Origin: Nocardioides allogilvus
GTDB lineage: Bacteria; Actinomycetota; Actinomycetes; Propionibacteriales; Nocardioidaceae
Length of the DNA: 64,000 nt
Direction: 5' to 3'
Assembly: GCF_003047285.1 (NCBI RefSeq)
Contig: NZ_PZYX01000001.1
Span: 62,001-126,000, forward strand
In this document: in pieces, positions 11,557 through 21,042 of the stretch
Layout: every line of letters begins with the position of its first letter
Position numbering within the stretch: position 1 is the stretch's first letter
Program-made: the position numbers and the translations under genes
Notes under the pieces: generated by a model
The model's database searches: none
Seen by the model: the letters and a program-made list of their open reading frames with translations, nothing else
Told to the model about the DNA's origin: nothing

Positions 11557-12725
11557 GCGACACCCGGGAGGCCCGCCCGGTCTGGGACGACCTTGTCGGC
11601 CAGCAGCCCGTCATCGAGAGCCTGCAGCGCGCTGCGACCGGTGACGGGATGACCCACGCGTGGCTGTTCACCGGCCCGCCCGGCTCCGGCCGGTCCAACG
11701 CCGCGGTCGCCTTCGCCGCCGCCCTCCAGTGCGAGAGCGGCAGCGGCTGCGGACACTGCAAGTCGTGCCACACGGTGATGACCGGCTCCCACGCCGACGT
11801 GCGCATCGTCCGCACCGAGAAGCTCTCCATCGGCGTCGACGAGGTGCGCGACCTCGTGCGCCGCGCCGGCCTGGCCCCGTCCGGTGACCGCTGGCAGGTC
11901 ATGGTCGTCGAGGACTCCGACCGGCTGACCGAGCAGGCCTGCAACGCCCTGCTCAAGGCGATCGAGGAGCCGACCGCCCGCACCGTGTGGCTGCTGTGCG
12001 CGCCGACCGTCGAGGACGTCCTGCCCACGATCCGCTCGCGCTGCCGCCTCGTCACGCTGACCACCCCGCCGGCCGACGACGTCGCCGACTTCCTCGTGCG
12101 CACCCTCGGGATCGGGCCCGAGCTGGCGGCCAGCGCCGCCCGCGCCAGCCAGGGCCACATCGGCCGCGCCCGGGCGCTGGCCCGCGACGAGGAGACCCGG
12201 CTGCGGCGCCGCCAGGTCGTGCAGATCCCGGCCCGGCTGACCTCGATCGGCGCCTGCATGCAGGCCGCGACCAACGTCGCCGAGATCGCCAAGGACGAGG
12301 CCGAGGCGATCACCACCGAGCTCGATGCGCGCGAGAAGAAGGACCTCGACGCGGCGTACGGCGTCGTGGAGCGCGGCAGGCGACCGCGCGAATATTCCCC
12401 GGCGCTGGGTGCGCTGGAGAAGGACCAGAAGACGCGGGCCAAGCGGCGCATCCTCGATGTCGCCGACCGCTGCCTGATGGACCTGACGTCGGTCTATCGC
12501 GACGCGATCGCGCTCGCCGTGGGTGCGCCGGGCGCGCTCGTCAACGAGGAGATGCGTGCCGAGATCGAGCAGCTGACGCGGGTGACCACGCCCGAGCAGC
12601 TGCTGCGGATGATCGATGCGATCTTCACCGCGCGTGAGCAGATGCTGGAGTTCAACGTGCCGCCGCTCCTGGCGCTCGAGTCGATGATGGTGGCGCTGCG
12701 GCTGCCGGGGGGAACTGGTCGATGA
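11553..12725 (+). CDS. holB: DNA polymerase III subunit delta'
   Basis: A 390-aa clamp-loader AAA+ subunit. It starts with the DDLVGQQPVIESLQRA motif, has a degenerate P-loop (TGPPGSGRS, Arg in place of Lys, as expected for a subunit that does not hydrolyse ATP), a zinc-binding group (CESGSGCGHCKSCH), the sensor-1 region LLKAIEEP and the SRC motif IRSRCRL. A long helical C-terminal domain follows. Its stop overlaps the next start (ATGA). Confidence 0.96.
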   Translation: MSDTREARPVWDDLVGQQPVIESLQRAATGDGMTHAWLFTGPPGSGRSNAAVAFAAALQCESGSGCGHCKSCHTVMTGSHADVRIVRTEKLSIGVDEVRDLVRRAGLAPSGDRWQVMVVEDSDRLTEQACNALLKAIEEPTARTVWLLCAPTVEDVLPTIRSRCRLVTLTTPPADDVADFLVRTLGIGPELAASAARASQGHIGRARALARDEETRLRRRQVVQIPARLTSIGACMQAATNVAEIAKDEAEAITTELDAREKKDLDAAYGVVERGRRPREYSPALGALEKDQKTRAKRRILDVADRCLMDLTSVYRDAIALAVGAPGALVNEEMRAEIEQLTRVTTPEQLLRMIDAIFTAREQMLEFNVPPLLALESMMVALRLPGGTGR

Positions 12726-14278
12726 AGAAGCTCGTGGTGGTGCTGCTGGTCTTCGCGCTGGTCGTGACGACGTTCTATGCCTTCGCGTCCGCGTTCATCC
12801 GCTCGGACGACGGCGGGCCCCGGTCCGACCGGCCGGGATCGCGGTCCTCGTCGCCGGCCGCCGAGCCCGACGAGGCGTCCGCGCCCTCGCCGGAGCTGCG
12901 CGACTTCTATGGTCAGGCGCTCGACTGGGAGTCCTGCGAGTCCGACGTCGAGTGCGCCACGCTCGAGGTGCCGCTCGACTACGCCGAGCCGACCGGCGAG
13001 ACGATCGAGATCGCGCTGCTCAAGGTGCCGGCGCGTGGCGACAGCCAGGGTGCGCTCGTGGTCAATCCCGGCGGGCCGGGTGCGCCCGGCACCGACTACG
13101 CCGCTGCCGCCAACCGGGTGTTCCGCGAACCCCTGCTGCGTGCCTTCGACATCGTCGGCTTCGACCCCCGGGGCACCGGCGAGTCGGCCCCGGTCGACTG
13201 CCTCACCGACGACCAGCTCGACACCTATCTCTCCTCCGACCCGAGCCCTGACGACGCGGCGGAGGAGCAGGAGTTCGCCTCCCTGATCCGCGGGTTCGGT
13301 CGCGGTTGCGCCGAGCTCAGCGGCGACGCGGTCAACCACGTCTCGACCATCGAGGCCGCCCGCGACATGGACGTCCTGCGCGCCGCGCTCGGCGAGGAGA
13401 CCCTGACCTACCTCGGCGCCTCCTACGGCACCAAGCTCGGCGCGACCTATGCCGAGCTCTTCCCCGACCGGGTCGGACGGCTCGTGCTCGACGGTGCCGT
13501 GGACGTCTCGCTCGACAACCGCCAGCTCGGCCTCGAGCAGGCGGCCGGCTTCGAGACCGCGCTGCGCGCCTACATCCAGAACTGCGTCGACACGACGGAC
13601 AGCTGCTTCCTCGGTGAGTCGGTGGACGCGGGGCTGGCCACGATCAGCGGCCTGCTCGCCGACGTCGAGGCCTCGCCCCTGCCCACCGGCGACGACCGAG
13701 AGCTCCAGATCGGCAACGCCTTCTACGGCATCGTCACCCCGCTCTACAACCGCGACTACTGGTTCCTGCTCAGCGCCGCGCTCCGCTCGGCGCTCGACGG
13801 CAGCGGCACCGCGCTGATGGAGCTGGCCGACCTCTATGCCTCGCGCGGCCCGGAGGGCTACACCGACAACTCCTCCGAGGCGATCTTCGCGATCAACTGC
13901 CTCGACGACCCGTCCTCGGTCCCCTTCCGCAAGGTCGCGGCCGAGCTGCCGGCCTACGAGGAGGCCTCGCCGACGTTCGGCTCGATCTTCGCGTGGTCGC
14001 TGACGTCGTGCCGCGCGTCGAAGGCCAGGACCACCGAGGCACCGATCGAGATCCGCGGCGAGGGCGCCGCGCCGATCCTCGTGGTCGGCACCACCCGCGA
14101 CCCCGCCACGCCGATGAAGTGGGCCGAGGCGCTGGCCGAGCAGCTCGACTCGGGGGTCCTGCTCCGCCGCGACGGTGACGGCCACACGGCCTACAACTCC
14201 GGCAACGAGTGCATCGACACTGCGATCGAGTCCTACCTCCTCGACGGGGACGTGCCGAAGGACCAGACCGACTGCTGA
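12722..14278 (+). CDS. Exported alpha/beta hydrolase, TAP-like (tripeptidyl aminopeptidase, SlpD/SlpE type)
   Basis: A 518-aa protein. Residues 1-26 are a hydrophobic signal or anchor segment, followed by a Ser/Pro-rich linker. The hydrolase core has the oxyanion segment NPGGPG, nucleophile Ser234 in GASYGT, acid Asp460 (TTRDPATP) and base His488 (GDGHTAY), the last two in the TAP-like C-terminal domain. Streptomyces relatives cleave tripeptides from secreted protein N-termini; the substrate here is inferred. There is no lipobox cysteine, so it is probably a membrane-anchored or secreted enzyme rather than a lipoprotein. It is translationally coupled to holB, a gene order seen in other actinobacteria. 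Confidence 0.9.
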   Translation: MKKLVVVLLVFALVVTTFYAFASAFIRSDDGGPRSDRPGSRSSSPAAEPDEASAPSPELRDFYGQALDWESCESDVECATLEVPLDYAEPTGETIEIALLKVPARGDSQGALVVNPGGPGAPGTDYAAAANRVFREPLLRAFDIVGFDPRGTGESAPVDCLTDDQLDTYLSSDPSPDDAAEEQEFASLIRGFGRGCAELSGDAVNHVSTIEAARDMDVLRAALGEETLTYLGASYGTKLGATYAELFPDRVGRLVLDGAVDVSLDNRQLGLEQAAGFETALRAYIQNCVDTTDSCFLGESVDAGLATISGLLADVEASPLPTGDDRELQIGNAFYGIVTPLYNRDYWFLLSAALRSALDGSGTALMELADLYASRGPEGYTDNSSEAIFAINCLDDPSSVPFRKVAAELPAYEEASPTFGSIFAWSLTSCRASKARTTEAPIEIRGEGAAPILVVGTTRDPATPMKWAEALAEQLDSGVLLRRDGDGHTAYNSGNECIDTAIESYLLDGDVPKDQTDC

Positions 14279-14326
14279 GGCGCCGTGTGGTTGTCTGGTG
14301 GCTCACTGCAATGGAGGGGGATTCCA

Positions 14327-14899
14327 ATGCTCAAGAAATTCGTCCTGCCGCTCGCCGGCGCACTCGCTGCCGCCGTGCTCGCCGCCCCGGCGCCCACGTC
14401 GGCACACCAGGGCGCCGATGCCGGTGACGTGAGGATCGCGCCCGGGCGATTCGACACCGTGCGCATCGGCGACAGCCTCGAGTCGGCCGCGGAGTCGGGC
14501 TACTTCGCGCTCGACGTGAAGACCGCCGCCTGCGGCACGCGCGACATCTGGCCGACGAGGCCGTGGCGCACGTCGATCGACGTCTATCCCGGCTTCGTGG
14601 AGGGCACCGAGGGCACGGTCGGCACGATCGGCGTCTTCGGCGACGGCATCAGCACCAAGGAGGGCATCGAGGTCGGCAGCACCCTGGCCGACCTGAGGAC
14701 GGCGTACGGCGACCGCCTGCTCGGGCCCCGCACCAACGACTACGACCAGTGGGGCTTCTTCATCCGCACCCAGCGCCGCTGGCTCGGCTTCTCGATGGAT
14801 GCGAGTGCCGACGACGGACGGCCGACGGCCGACGCCGAGCTCGCGTTCATCGAGCTCACGAAGGGACGCCGTCCGGGCCTGCTCCGCGACGGGTGCTGA
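14327..14899 (+). CDS. Secreted protein of unknown function
   Basis: A 190-aa protein with a clear signal peptide (residues 1 to about 27, LKKF...LAAPAPTSA). The mature part has the pattern FDTVRIGDSLESAAESGYFALDV and later VGSTLADLRTAYGDRL, typical of small exported actinobacterial proteins that repeat a two-helix plus sheet unit. Two cysteines (GTRD region and the C-terminus) may form a disulphide. GGAGGGGG precedes the ATG at 14327. Confidence 0.7.
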   Translation: MLKKFVLPLAGALAAAVLAAPAPTSAHQGADAGDVRIAPGRFDTVRIGDSLESAAESGYFALDVKTAACGTRDIWPTRPWRTSIDVYPGFVEGTEGTVGTIGVFGDGISTKEGIEVGSTLADLRTAYGDRLLGPRTNDYDQWGFFIRTQRRWLGFSMDASADDGRPTADAELAFIELTKGRRPGLLRDGC

Positions 14900-14975
14900 C
14901 CTGATTTTCACGCTGGCGGCGCGGGCGTTATCCTTCTCGAGTTGCCCGGCTGGTCTCGACCGCGCCGGGCAGCAC

Positions 14976-15051
14976 GCCGCCTTAGCTCAGTCGGTAGAGC
15001 ATCTCACTCGTAATGAGAAGGTCGTCAGTTCGATTCTGACAGGCGGCTCCA
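14976..15051 (+). tRNA. tRNA-Thr (anticodon CGT)
   Basis: A 76-nt cloverleaf including an encoded CCA. The acceptor stem GCCGCCT/AGGCGGC is perfect. The anticodon stem is TCTCA/TGAGA with loop CTCGTAA, giving CGT, which reads ACG. The T arm is GTCAG-TTCGATT-CTGAC. Confidence 0.98.
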
Positions 15052-15055
15052 CCGC

Positions 15056-15093
15056 AAGGCCCCTGCTCCGCAGCGATGCGGACCGGGGGCCTT
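15056..15093 (+). terminator. Hairpin after tRNA-Thr
   Basis: AAGGCCCC and GGGGGCCTT pair around a 21-nt loop that can itself fold, directly after the tRNA 3' end. A short pyrimidine stretch follows. Confidence 0.7.
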
Positions 15094-15178
15094 CGCGCTT
15101 TCCGTCGAGGGTGCCCCGGCCCGCCTCCTCAGGCGCCGTTCAGCAGCCGCTCAGGGTCGGTGGGTACGGTCGGTCCGG

Positions 15179-15946
15179 ATGACTTCTTCACAGCGACTCC
15201 GCCCTGCCCTCGGCCTCTCCCTGGCCGCCGCCATGCTCGCCCTCGCCGCCTGCGGCGGCGGTGACGACGCCTCCGACAGTGCTGCGACGTCGGAGGAGTC
15301 GACGTCGCAGGAGGAGTCCGCGGGGGCCGATGACTCGACCGCCTCGGGCGACATTCCCGACGTGGTGGCCGAGGTGAACGGCGAGGAGGTGACGAAGGAC
15401 GAGTTCGTCCCCGTCTTCGAGGCCCAGCTCCAGCAGGCCACCGCCCAGGCGCAGAGCACCGGCCAGGCGCCGGACGAGGACGCCATCAAGCAGCAGACGG
15501 CCGACCAGCTCGTGGACAACGAGCTCCTGGCCCAGGAGGCGGAATCCCGCGGCATCAGCGTCAGTGAGCAGGACGTCGAGGACGAGCTCGCCACGTTGGC
15601 GAAGGAGAACCAGCTCGCCTCGACCGACGAGCTCATCGCCGCGCTCGAGAAGCAGGGCACCACCGAGGAGCAGGCCCGCGTCCAGCTCGAGACGCAGATG
15701 GTGATCGAGCAGCTCGTCGCCGACGAGGCCGGATCGGTCGAGCCGACCGAGCAGGACCTCCGCAAGATCTATGCCGATGCCAAGAAGCAGCAGGCGCAGA
15801 TGGGCAAGCAGGGACAGAAGATCCCGCCCTACGCCCAGGTCAAGTCGCAGATCGCCGAGCAGGCGAAGTCGGAGAAGCTCTCCGAGGTCGCCCAGTCGCT
15901 GGTCGAGACCCTGCGCGAGGACGCGGACATCCAGGTCAACCTCTGA
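15179..15946 (+). CDS. SurA/PrsA-like lipoprotein (SurA N-terminal domain)
   Basis: A 255-aa exported lipoprotein. The lipobox LAAC places the lipidated Cys at residue 25, followed by a Gly/Asp/Ser/Glu-rich linker. From about residue 58, VVAEVNGEEVTKDEFVPVF starts a SurA-N-like helical chaperone domain. There is no parvulin PPIase domain, so it is shorter than PrsA. It is probably a surface chaperone for secreted proteins (inference). No strong ribosome-binding site is seen before the ATG at 15179. Monocistronic. Confidence 0.82.
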   Translation: MTSSQRLRPALGLSLAAAMLALAACGGGDDASDSAATSEESTSQEESAGADDSTASGDIPDVVAEVNGEEVTKDEFVPVFEAQLQQATAQAQSTGQAPDEDAIKQQTADQLVDNELLAQEAESRGISVSEQDVEDELATLAKENQLASTDELIAALEKQGTTEEQARVQLETQMVIEQLVADEAGSVEPTEQDLRKIYADAKKQQAQMGKQGQKIPPYAQVKSQIAEQAKSEKLSEVAQSLVETLREDADIQVNL

Positions 15947-15982
15947 CCGACGGCCGCCCCGTCGCGGCGGTACGTTCCTCCC

Positions 15983-16744
15983 GTGAACCCCGGGCCGCGA
16001 TCGTCGACCGGCACCGACACGGTGCTCGGCAAGGTGGTCGCGGTGCTCGGGGCCTTCACGATGGACGACCGCGGCGTGACCCTGGCCGAGCTCGGGCGCA
16101 GGACCGGCCTCGCGAAGGGCACGTTGCACCGTGTGTGCGGTGACCTGGTCGCCTCCGGCCTGCTGGAGCGACGTGATGACCTCTACCGGTTGGGCCGGCT
16201 GATGTTCGAGCTCGGCATGCGCGCGTCGGTGGAGCGCGACCTGCTCGAGGTGGCCACCCCGTTCCTCGAGGAGCTCCGGGCTGAGGTGAACGAGACGGTC
16301 CACCTCGGCGTACGCGACGGCATCGACGTCGTCTACATCGCCAAGCTCGGCGGTCGCCGCCAGGCCGCCGTACCATCGCGCACCGGCGGGCGGCTCGGGC
16401 TCTACTGCACCGCCGTCGGCAAGGCGCTGCTCGCGCACGCGCCCAAGGACGTGCTCGAGTCCGTGGTGGCTGCGGGCCTGGCCCGGCACACCGCGCGGAC
16501 CGTCACCGCGCCCGGCATCCTGGCCCGCCAGCTCGCCCAGGTGCGGACGACCGGCGTCGCCTACGAGTTCGAGGAGTCCCGCCTCGGACTCGTCTGCGTC
16601 GGCGCGCCGGTCTTCGACCTCGACGGGGAGGCCGTCGCCGCCGTCAGCGTCGCCGGCCCGGTGACCCGCTTCAACCCGCAGGCCAACGCCGATCGGGTGC
16701 GCGTCACCGCCCGCGGCATCTCGGCCACCCTCGCCCGCCGCTGA
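15983..16744 (+). CDS. IclR-family transcriptional regulator
   Basis: A 253-aa regulator. The N-terminal winged helix-turn-helix (about residues 14-75, with LAELGRRTGLAKGTLHRV) is followed by the IclR effector domain (about 90-250; ETVHLGVRDGIDVVYIAKL, GRLGLYCTAVGKALLA). It lies 66 bp upstream of the hydratase gene with a matching palindrome in the gap, so it probably controls the meta-cleavage genes downstream. The effector is likely an aromatic acid or a pathway intermediate (inference). Confidence 0.9.
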   Translation: MNPGPRSSTGTDTVLGKVVAVLGAFTMDDRGVTLAELGRRTGLAKGTLHRVCGDLVASGLLERRDDLYRLGRLMFELGMRASVERDLLEVATPFLEELRAEVNETVHLGVRDGIDVVYIAKLGGRRQAAVPSRTGGRLGLYCTAVGKALLAHAPKDVLESVVAAGLARHTARTVTAPGILARQLAQVRTTGVAYEFEESRLGLVCVGAPVFDLDGEAVAAVSVAGPVTRFNPQANADRVRVTARGISATLARR

Positions 16745-16751
16745 AAGTCGT

Positions 16752-16768
16752 GTTCCGCTGACCGGAAC
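16752..16768 (+). promoter_or_regulatory. Probable IclR operator
   Basis: GTTCCG-CTGAC-CGGAAC is a perfect 6-bp inverted repeat between the regulator and the hydratase gene. Its form (TTCCG...CGGAA) matches palindromes known for IclR-type catabolic regulators. Confidence 0.55.
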
Positions 16769-16810
16769 CCGGCGCGAGGTTCCACGGGCGTGCGACGGCA
16801 CAGTGTGCAC

Positions 16811-17605
16811 GTGACCACGACCAACGTGCAGCCTGCGACCGAGCGGCTCGCCCTCGCTCAGCAGACCCTGACTCCCTGTCCACCCGTCCGCGACCTGATC
16901 GGCGCCGATGCCGACGCGGCGTACGCCGTGCAGCGCGCCGGCATCGCGAAGAGGGTCGCCGCCGGGGCGACGATCGTCGGGCGCAAGGTCGGCCTGACGT
17001 CAGCGGCCGTGCAGGCCCAGATCGGCGTCGACCAGCCGGACTTCGGGGTGCTCCTCGACGACATGGGCTTCCCCGACGGCGCCAGCGTCTCCACCCACGG
17101 GTTGCTGCAGGGCAAGGTGGAGGCCGAGGTGGCGTTCGTGCTCGGTGCCGACCTGGCCGACGGCGATCTCGACGACGCCCAGGTCCGGGCCGCGATCGCG
17201 CACGTCGTGCCCGCCATCGAGATCGTCGACAGCCGCATCGCAGCCTGGGACATCACCTTCGCCGACACCGTCGCCGACAACGGCTCGAGCGCGCTCTACG
17301 TGCTGGGCAGTGCCTCGAAGACGCTCGACGAGGTCGAGCCCGTCGACGTCGAGATGAGCATGACCCGCAACGGCGAGGTCGTCTCCACCGGCAACGGCGC
17401 CGCCTGCCTCGGCGACCCCCTGAACGCGCTGGCCTGGCTGGCGCGCACCGCCCGCGACTTCGGTGAGCCGCTCCGAGCCGGGCAGGTCATCCTCTCCGGC
17501 GCCCTCGGCCCGATGGTGCCCGTCACCGCCGGTGACACGTTCGAGGCGCAGATCTCCGGACTCGGCTCCGTGTCCGTCACGTTCCACGAAGGGAACCAAG
17601 CATGA
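16811..17605 (+). CDS. 2-keto-4-pentenoate hydratase (MhpD/HsaE/TesE family)
   Basis: A 264-aa member of the FAH-like hydratase family. It adds water to 2-hydroxypenta-2,4-dienoate (or a close homologue) to give 4-hydroxy-2-oxovalerate, the first step of the lower meta-cleavage pathway. Seen are the family segments GRKVGLTS, the metal-binding region [11 protein letters not shown] with acidic residues, and IVDSRIAAW. The GTG at 16811 is preferred; upstream GTGs at 16790 and 16805 are possible. The stop overlaps the next start (ATGA). The three-gene order hydratase-dehydrogenase-aldolase matches hsaEGF of steroid-degrading actinobacteria. Confidence 0.9.
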   Translation: MTTTNVQPATERLALAQQTLTPCPPVRDLIGADADAAYAVQRAGIAKRVAAGATIVGRKVGLTSAAVQAQIGVDQPDFGVLLDDMGFPDGASVSTHGLLQGKVEAEVAFVLGADLADGDLDDAQVRAAIAHVVPAIEIVDSRIAAWDITFADTVADNGSSALYVLGSASKTLDEVEPVDVEMSMTRNGEVVSTGNGAACLGDPLNALAWLARTARDFGEPLRAGQVILSGALGPMVPVTAGDTFEAQISGLGSVSVTFHEGNQA

Positions 17606-18540
17606 AGACCAAGGTGGCCGTGATCGGCTCCGGCAACATCGGCACCGACCTGATGATCAAGGTGCTCCGCCTCTCCGAGACGCTCGAGATGGGCGCCATG
17701 GTCGGCATCGACCCCGACTCCGACGGCCTGGCCCGCGCGGCCCGCTTCGGCGTACCCATCACCTCCGACGGCGTCGACGGGCTGATCGCGATGGCCGGCT
17801 TCGACGAGATCGAGATCGTCTTCGACGCCACCTCGGCGAAGGCGCACGTCGCGAACGCGGCCAAGCTGGCGCCGTACGGGAAGAAGCTGGTCGACCTGAC
17901 GCCGGCCGCCATCGGCCCGATGGTCATCCCCGCGGTCAACCTGGCGGACCACGTGGACGCCGACAACGTCAACATGGTCACCTGCGGCGGCCAGGCCACG
18001 ATCCCGATCGTCGCGGCCATCGCGCAGGTCGTGCCGGTGCCCTATGCCGAGATCGTCGCGTCGATCTCCTCGAGGAGCGCCGGGCCCGGCACCCGCGCCA
18101 ACATCGACGAGTTCACCGAGACGACCAGCCACGCCATCGAGGCCGTCGGTGGCGCCGGGCGCGGCAAGGCGATCATCATCCTCAACCCGGCCGAGCCGCC
18201 GCTGATCATGCGCGACACGGTGCTGGCGCTGGTGAACGCGCCCGACGAGGCGACCCACGACGAGATCCGCGCGTCGGTCGAGCGGATGGTCGGGCAGGTG
18301 TCGGAGTACGTCCCCGGCTACCGCCTCAAGCAGCTGGTGCAGGTCGTGCCGGTCCCCGCCGACCAGCCCGTGCACACGCTCACCGAGCAGCCGGTCACGC
18401 ACCAGGTGAGCGTCTTCCTCGAGGTCGAGGGCGCCGCGCACTACCTCCCGGCGTACGCCGGCAACCTGGACATCATGACCAGTGCGGCCCTTCGTATGGC
18501 CGAGGCGATGGCCGCAACCAAGAAGAAGGTGTCGGCATGA
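17602..18540 (+). CDS. mhpF: Acetaldehyde dehydrogenase (acetylating)
   Basis: A 312-aa enzyme that oxidises acetaldehyde (or propanal) with CoA and NAD+ to the acyl-CoA. The Rossmann motif GSGNIGTDL is at the N-terminus and the catalytic Cys128 lies in [12 protein letters not shown], as in BphJ/DmpF enzymes. It normally forms a channelling complex with the aldolase encoded next, with which it overlaps by 4 bp. The hsaG and mhpF families cannot be separated here. Confidence 0.95.
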   Translation: MKTKVAVIGSGNIGTDLMIKVLRLSETLEMGAMVGIDPDSDGLARAARFGVPITSDGVDGLIAMAGFDEIEIVFDATSAKAHVANAAKLAPYGKKLVDLTPAAIGPMVIPAVNLADHVDADNVNMVTCGGQATIPIVAAIAQVVPVPYAEIVASISSRSAGPGTRANIDEFTETTSHAIEAVGGAGRGKAIIILNPAEPPLIMRDTVLALVNAPDEATHDEIRASVERMVGQVSEYVPGYRLKQLVQVVPVPADQPVHTLTEQPVTHQVSVFLEVEGAAHYLPAYAGNLDIMTSAALRMAEAMAATKKKVSA

Positions 18541-19565
18541 AGCTCTTCATCCAGGACGTCACGCTGCGTGACGGCATGCACGCCATCCGGCACCGCATCC
18601 AGCCCGGCCGGGTGGGCGAGATCGTCGCCGCCCTCGACGCGGCCGGCGTCGGCGGCATCGAGGTCACCCACGGCGACGGCCTCTCCGGCGGCTCGCTCAA
18701 CTACGGCCCGGGCTCGCACACCGACTGGGCGTGGATCGAGGCTGCCGCCGAGAACATCACCAACGCGCGGCTCACCACCCTGTTGCTGCCCGGCATCGGC
18801 ACCATCGAGGACCTCAAGCGGGCGCACGCCATGGGCGTCCGGTCGGTCCGGGTCGCCACCCACTGCACCGAGGCCGACGTCTCCGCGCAGCACATCGCGA
18901 CCGCGCGCGAGCTGGGCATGGACGTCTCAGGCTTCTTGATGATGAGCCACATGGCCGACGCGGCGACGCTGGCCGGACAGGCGAAGCTGATGGAGTCCTA
19001 CGGCGCGCACTGCGTCTACGTCACCGACTCGGGCGGTCGCCTGATGATGGACGGGGTACGCGAGCGGATGCGCGCCTACCGCGACGTGCTCGACCCGGCG
19101 ACCGAGATCGGCATCCACGCGCACGAGAACCTCTCGCTCTCGGTGGCCAACTCGATGGTCGCCGTCGAGGAGGGCGTGACCCGCGTCGACGCCTCGCTCA
19201 CGGGCCTCGGAGCCGGCGCGGGCAACTGCCCGATCGAGCCCTTCATCGCCGTCGCCGACCTGAACGGCTGGGACCACGGCTGTGACCTGTTCGCGCTGCA
19301 GGACGCGGCCGAGGACTTGGTCCGCCCGCTGCAGGACCGCCCGGTCCGGGTCGACCGGGAGACGCTCACGCTCGGGTATGCCGGTGTCTACGGCTCGTTC
19401 CTGAGGCACACCGAGACCGCGGCCGAGCGCTACGGCGTCGACTCGCGCGAGCTGCTGCTCGAGGTCGGCCGCCGCGGGCTCGTCGGCGGCCAGGAGGACA
19501 TGATCGTGGACATCGCGCTCAACCTCGTCGCCGCTCGTCAGGAGGAGCCAGCGCCCGCCTCGTGA
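18537..19565 (+). CDS. mhpE: 4-hydroxy-2-oxovalerate aldolase
   Basis: A 342-aa DmpG/BphI-type aldolase that splits 4-hydroxy-2-oxoacids into pyruvate and an aldehyde. The DRE-TIM signature VTLRDGMH gives Arg11, Asp12 and His15; the Mn2+ ligands His194 and His196 are in GIHAHEN. The C-terminal communication domain that contacts the dehydrogenase is present and the length is typical. It ends the three-gene operon. No ring-cleavage dioxygenase or hydrolase is nearby, so the upper pathway lies elsewhere. Confidence 0.95.
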   Translation: MKLFIQDVTLRDGMHAIRHRIQPGRVGEIVAALDAAGVGGIEVTHGDGLSGGSLNYGPGSHTDWAWIEAAAENITNARLTTLLLPGIGTIEDLKRAHAMGVRSVRVATHCTEADVSAQHIATARELGMDVSGFLMMSHMADAATLAGQAKLMESYGAHCVYVTDSGGRLMMDGVRERMRAYRDVLDPATEIGIHAHENLSLSVANSMVAVEEGVTRVDASLTGLGAGAGNCPIEPFIAVADLNGWDHGCDLFALQDAAEDLVRPLQDRPVRVDRETLTLGYAGVYGSFLRHTETAAERYGVDSRELLLEVGRRGLVGGQEDMIVDIALNLVAARQEEPAPAS

Positions 19566-19670
19566 CACCCCGCCTCCGGGCCCGGCATGGACAAATGACC
19601 CGCGATCGACCGAGCAGCGCTAGATTCGGTCTGCTGGGGATCGACTGAGTTGCCATCCGGGGAGAGCACG

Positions 19671-20360
19671 TTGACGGAGTCGTACGAGCAGGGACGCGAG
19701 CGGGTGCGTTTCGACGTGTTGCCCGACGGCACGGTCGAGGGCGATGACAGGGCCGCGGGCAACCTCGCCGCTGCCCTGCGCTACGCCTGCCGGATGGGCA
19801 GCCAGATCGGTGAGCTCCTGGACCTCGGCGGCCTCGAGCGCCTCAGCACCATGAGCACCCTCGCCGTCGTGGCACGAGCCTCGGGCGTCGCTCCGGACCT
19901 GAGCATCATGGCCGAGGTCGAGGTCCACCCGACCCCGCTGCCCGAGATCGTCCCGGTGCCCGGACTGGGCCCCCAGGAAGCGATCCGGCAGGGGCTGCGC
20001 CGGGCGACCATCGACTTCTCGAGCGACTGGTCCGCGCTCATGACCGACGAGGGCAAGCTCGTCGGGTCGATGCACGACGAGCTGGCCGGCACGATCTCCG
20101 CCGACGTGGTGGCGGAGGTCGGCCTCCGCGTCCTGGCCGTCCTCGGTGCCCTCGACGAGACGCTGCGCGAGACCGCCGTCCGCCTCGACTTCGTCCGCGG
20201 TTCCGTGCTGGTCGTCGCCATCGGCGCGCACGCGCTCTTCACCCACGCCGACAAGTTCGCCCCCCACGACGTGGTGCGGACCGTCGGCGCTGTCCAGAGC
20301 ATGCTCGACGGCGTCGAGCTGGCCCGAGAGGCGCCGATCACCTCCTCCCTGCGGGTCTGA
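19671..20360 (+). CDS. Conserved protein of unknown function
   Basis: About 229 aa, without signal peptide or membrane segment. Regions such as LSTMSTLAVVARASG and VRGSVLVVAIGAHALFTHADK have the alternating pattern of a longin/roadblock-like alpha-beta fold, but no family is recognised. The TTG at 19671 is preceded by GGGGAGAG; another TTG at 19650 would add seven residues. Ten bases separate its stop from the next gene. Confidence 0.6.
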   Translation: MTESYEQGRERVRFDVLPDGTVEGDDRAAGNLAAALRYACRMGSQIGELLDLGGLERLSTMSTLAVVARASGVAPDLSIMAEVEVHPTPLPEIVPVPGLGPQEAIRQGLRRATIDFSSDWSALMTDEGKLVGSMHDELAGTISADVVAEVGLRVLAVLGALDETLRETAVRLDFVRGSVLVVAIGAHALFTHADKFAPHDVVRTVGAVQSMLDGVELAREAPITSSLRV

Positions 20361-20370
20361 CTCCGGGCCG

Positions 20371-21018
20371 ATGATCGGGACACCTGGCGGCACGCCGGAC
20401 AGGCCGGCGACCTTCTTCGCCTCGGCCGAGGAGTTCCGCGCGTGGCTCGAGGCCAACCACGAGACCGCCACCGAGCTGTGGATGGGGCTGCGGAAGAAGC
20501 ACGTCCCCGACCGTGGGCTCACGTGGGCGGACGCCGTCCCCGAAGCGCTCTGCTTCGGCTGGATCGACAGCGTCGCGCAGCGCATCGACGAGGACGCCGT
20601 GCGGCAGCGTTGGACACCGCGCAAGTCGAGCAGCATCTGGAGCGCCATCAACATCGCCCACGTCGAGCGCCTCGTCGCCGAGGGCCGGATGCGGCCGGCC
20701 GGCCTGGCGGCGTACGAGAAGAGGAAGCCCGAACGCAGCGGCATCCATGCCTACGAGGCGGGCGGTCTGCTGTCCGACGAGCAGCGTGAGCGCCTGCTCG
20801 CCGACCCGGCGGCCGCGGCGTTCTGGGAGATCGCGACGCCGTCCTACCGCAAGATCGCGGAGAACTGGGTCGTCAGCGCCAAGCGCGAGGAGACGCGGGA
20901 GAGCAGGCTGGTGCAGCTGATCGAGGACTGCGCCGCCGGCCGGTTGATCAAGCCGCAGCGCTACGGCGACGAACCGAAGTGGGTCGCGAGAGCGGCGGAG
21001 GCGGCGCGGCAGGCGTGA
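20371..21018 (+). CDS. YdeI/OmpD-associated family protein
   Basis: A 215-aa protein with the family pattern: FASAEEFRAWLEANH, ELWMGLRKK, LTWADAVPEALCFGWIDS, then RWTPRKSSSIWSAINIAHVERL and a C-terminal YRKIAENWVVSAKREETRESRL. Family members are annotated as bacteriocin-protection or stress proteins without a defined biochemical role. Probably co-transcribed with the gene before it. Confidence 0.85.
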   Translation: MIGTPGGTPDRPATFFASAEEFRAWLEANHETATELWMGLRKKHVPDRGLTWADAVPEALCFGWIDSVAQRIDEDAVRQRWTPRKSSSIWSAINIAHVERLVAEGRMRPAGLAAYEKRKPERSGIHAYEAGGLLSDEQRERLLADPAAAAFWEIATPSYRKIAENWVVSAKREETRESRLVQLIEDCAAGRLIKPQRYGDEPKWVARAAEAARQA

Positions 21019-21042
21019 GCCGCGGCAGTGCATCATGTCTGC

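Noticed and set aside
11653..11700. Degenerate P-loop in delta' as a sign of a broken gene
   Set aside because: Delta' subunits normally do not hydrolyse ATP, and the rest of the protein is complete.
14976..15051. tRNA-Thr as attachment site of an integrated element
   Set aside because: No integrase, no repeat of the tRNA 3' end and no change in gene type downstream.
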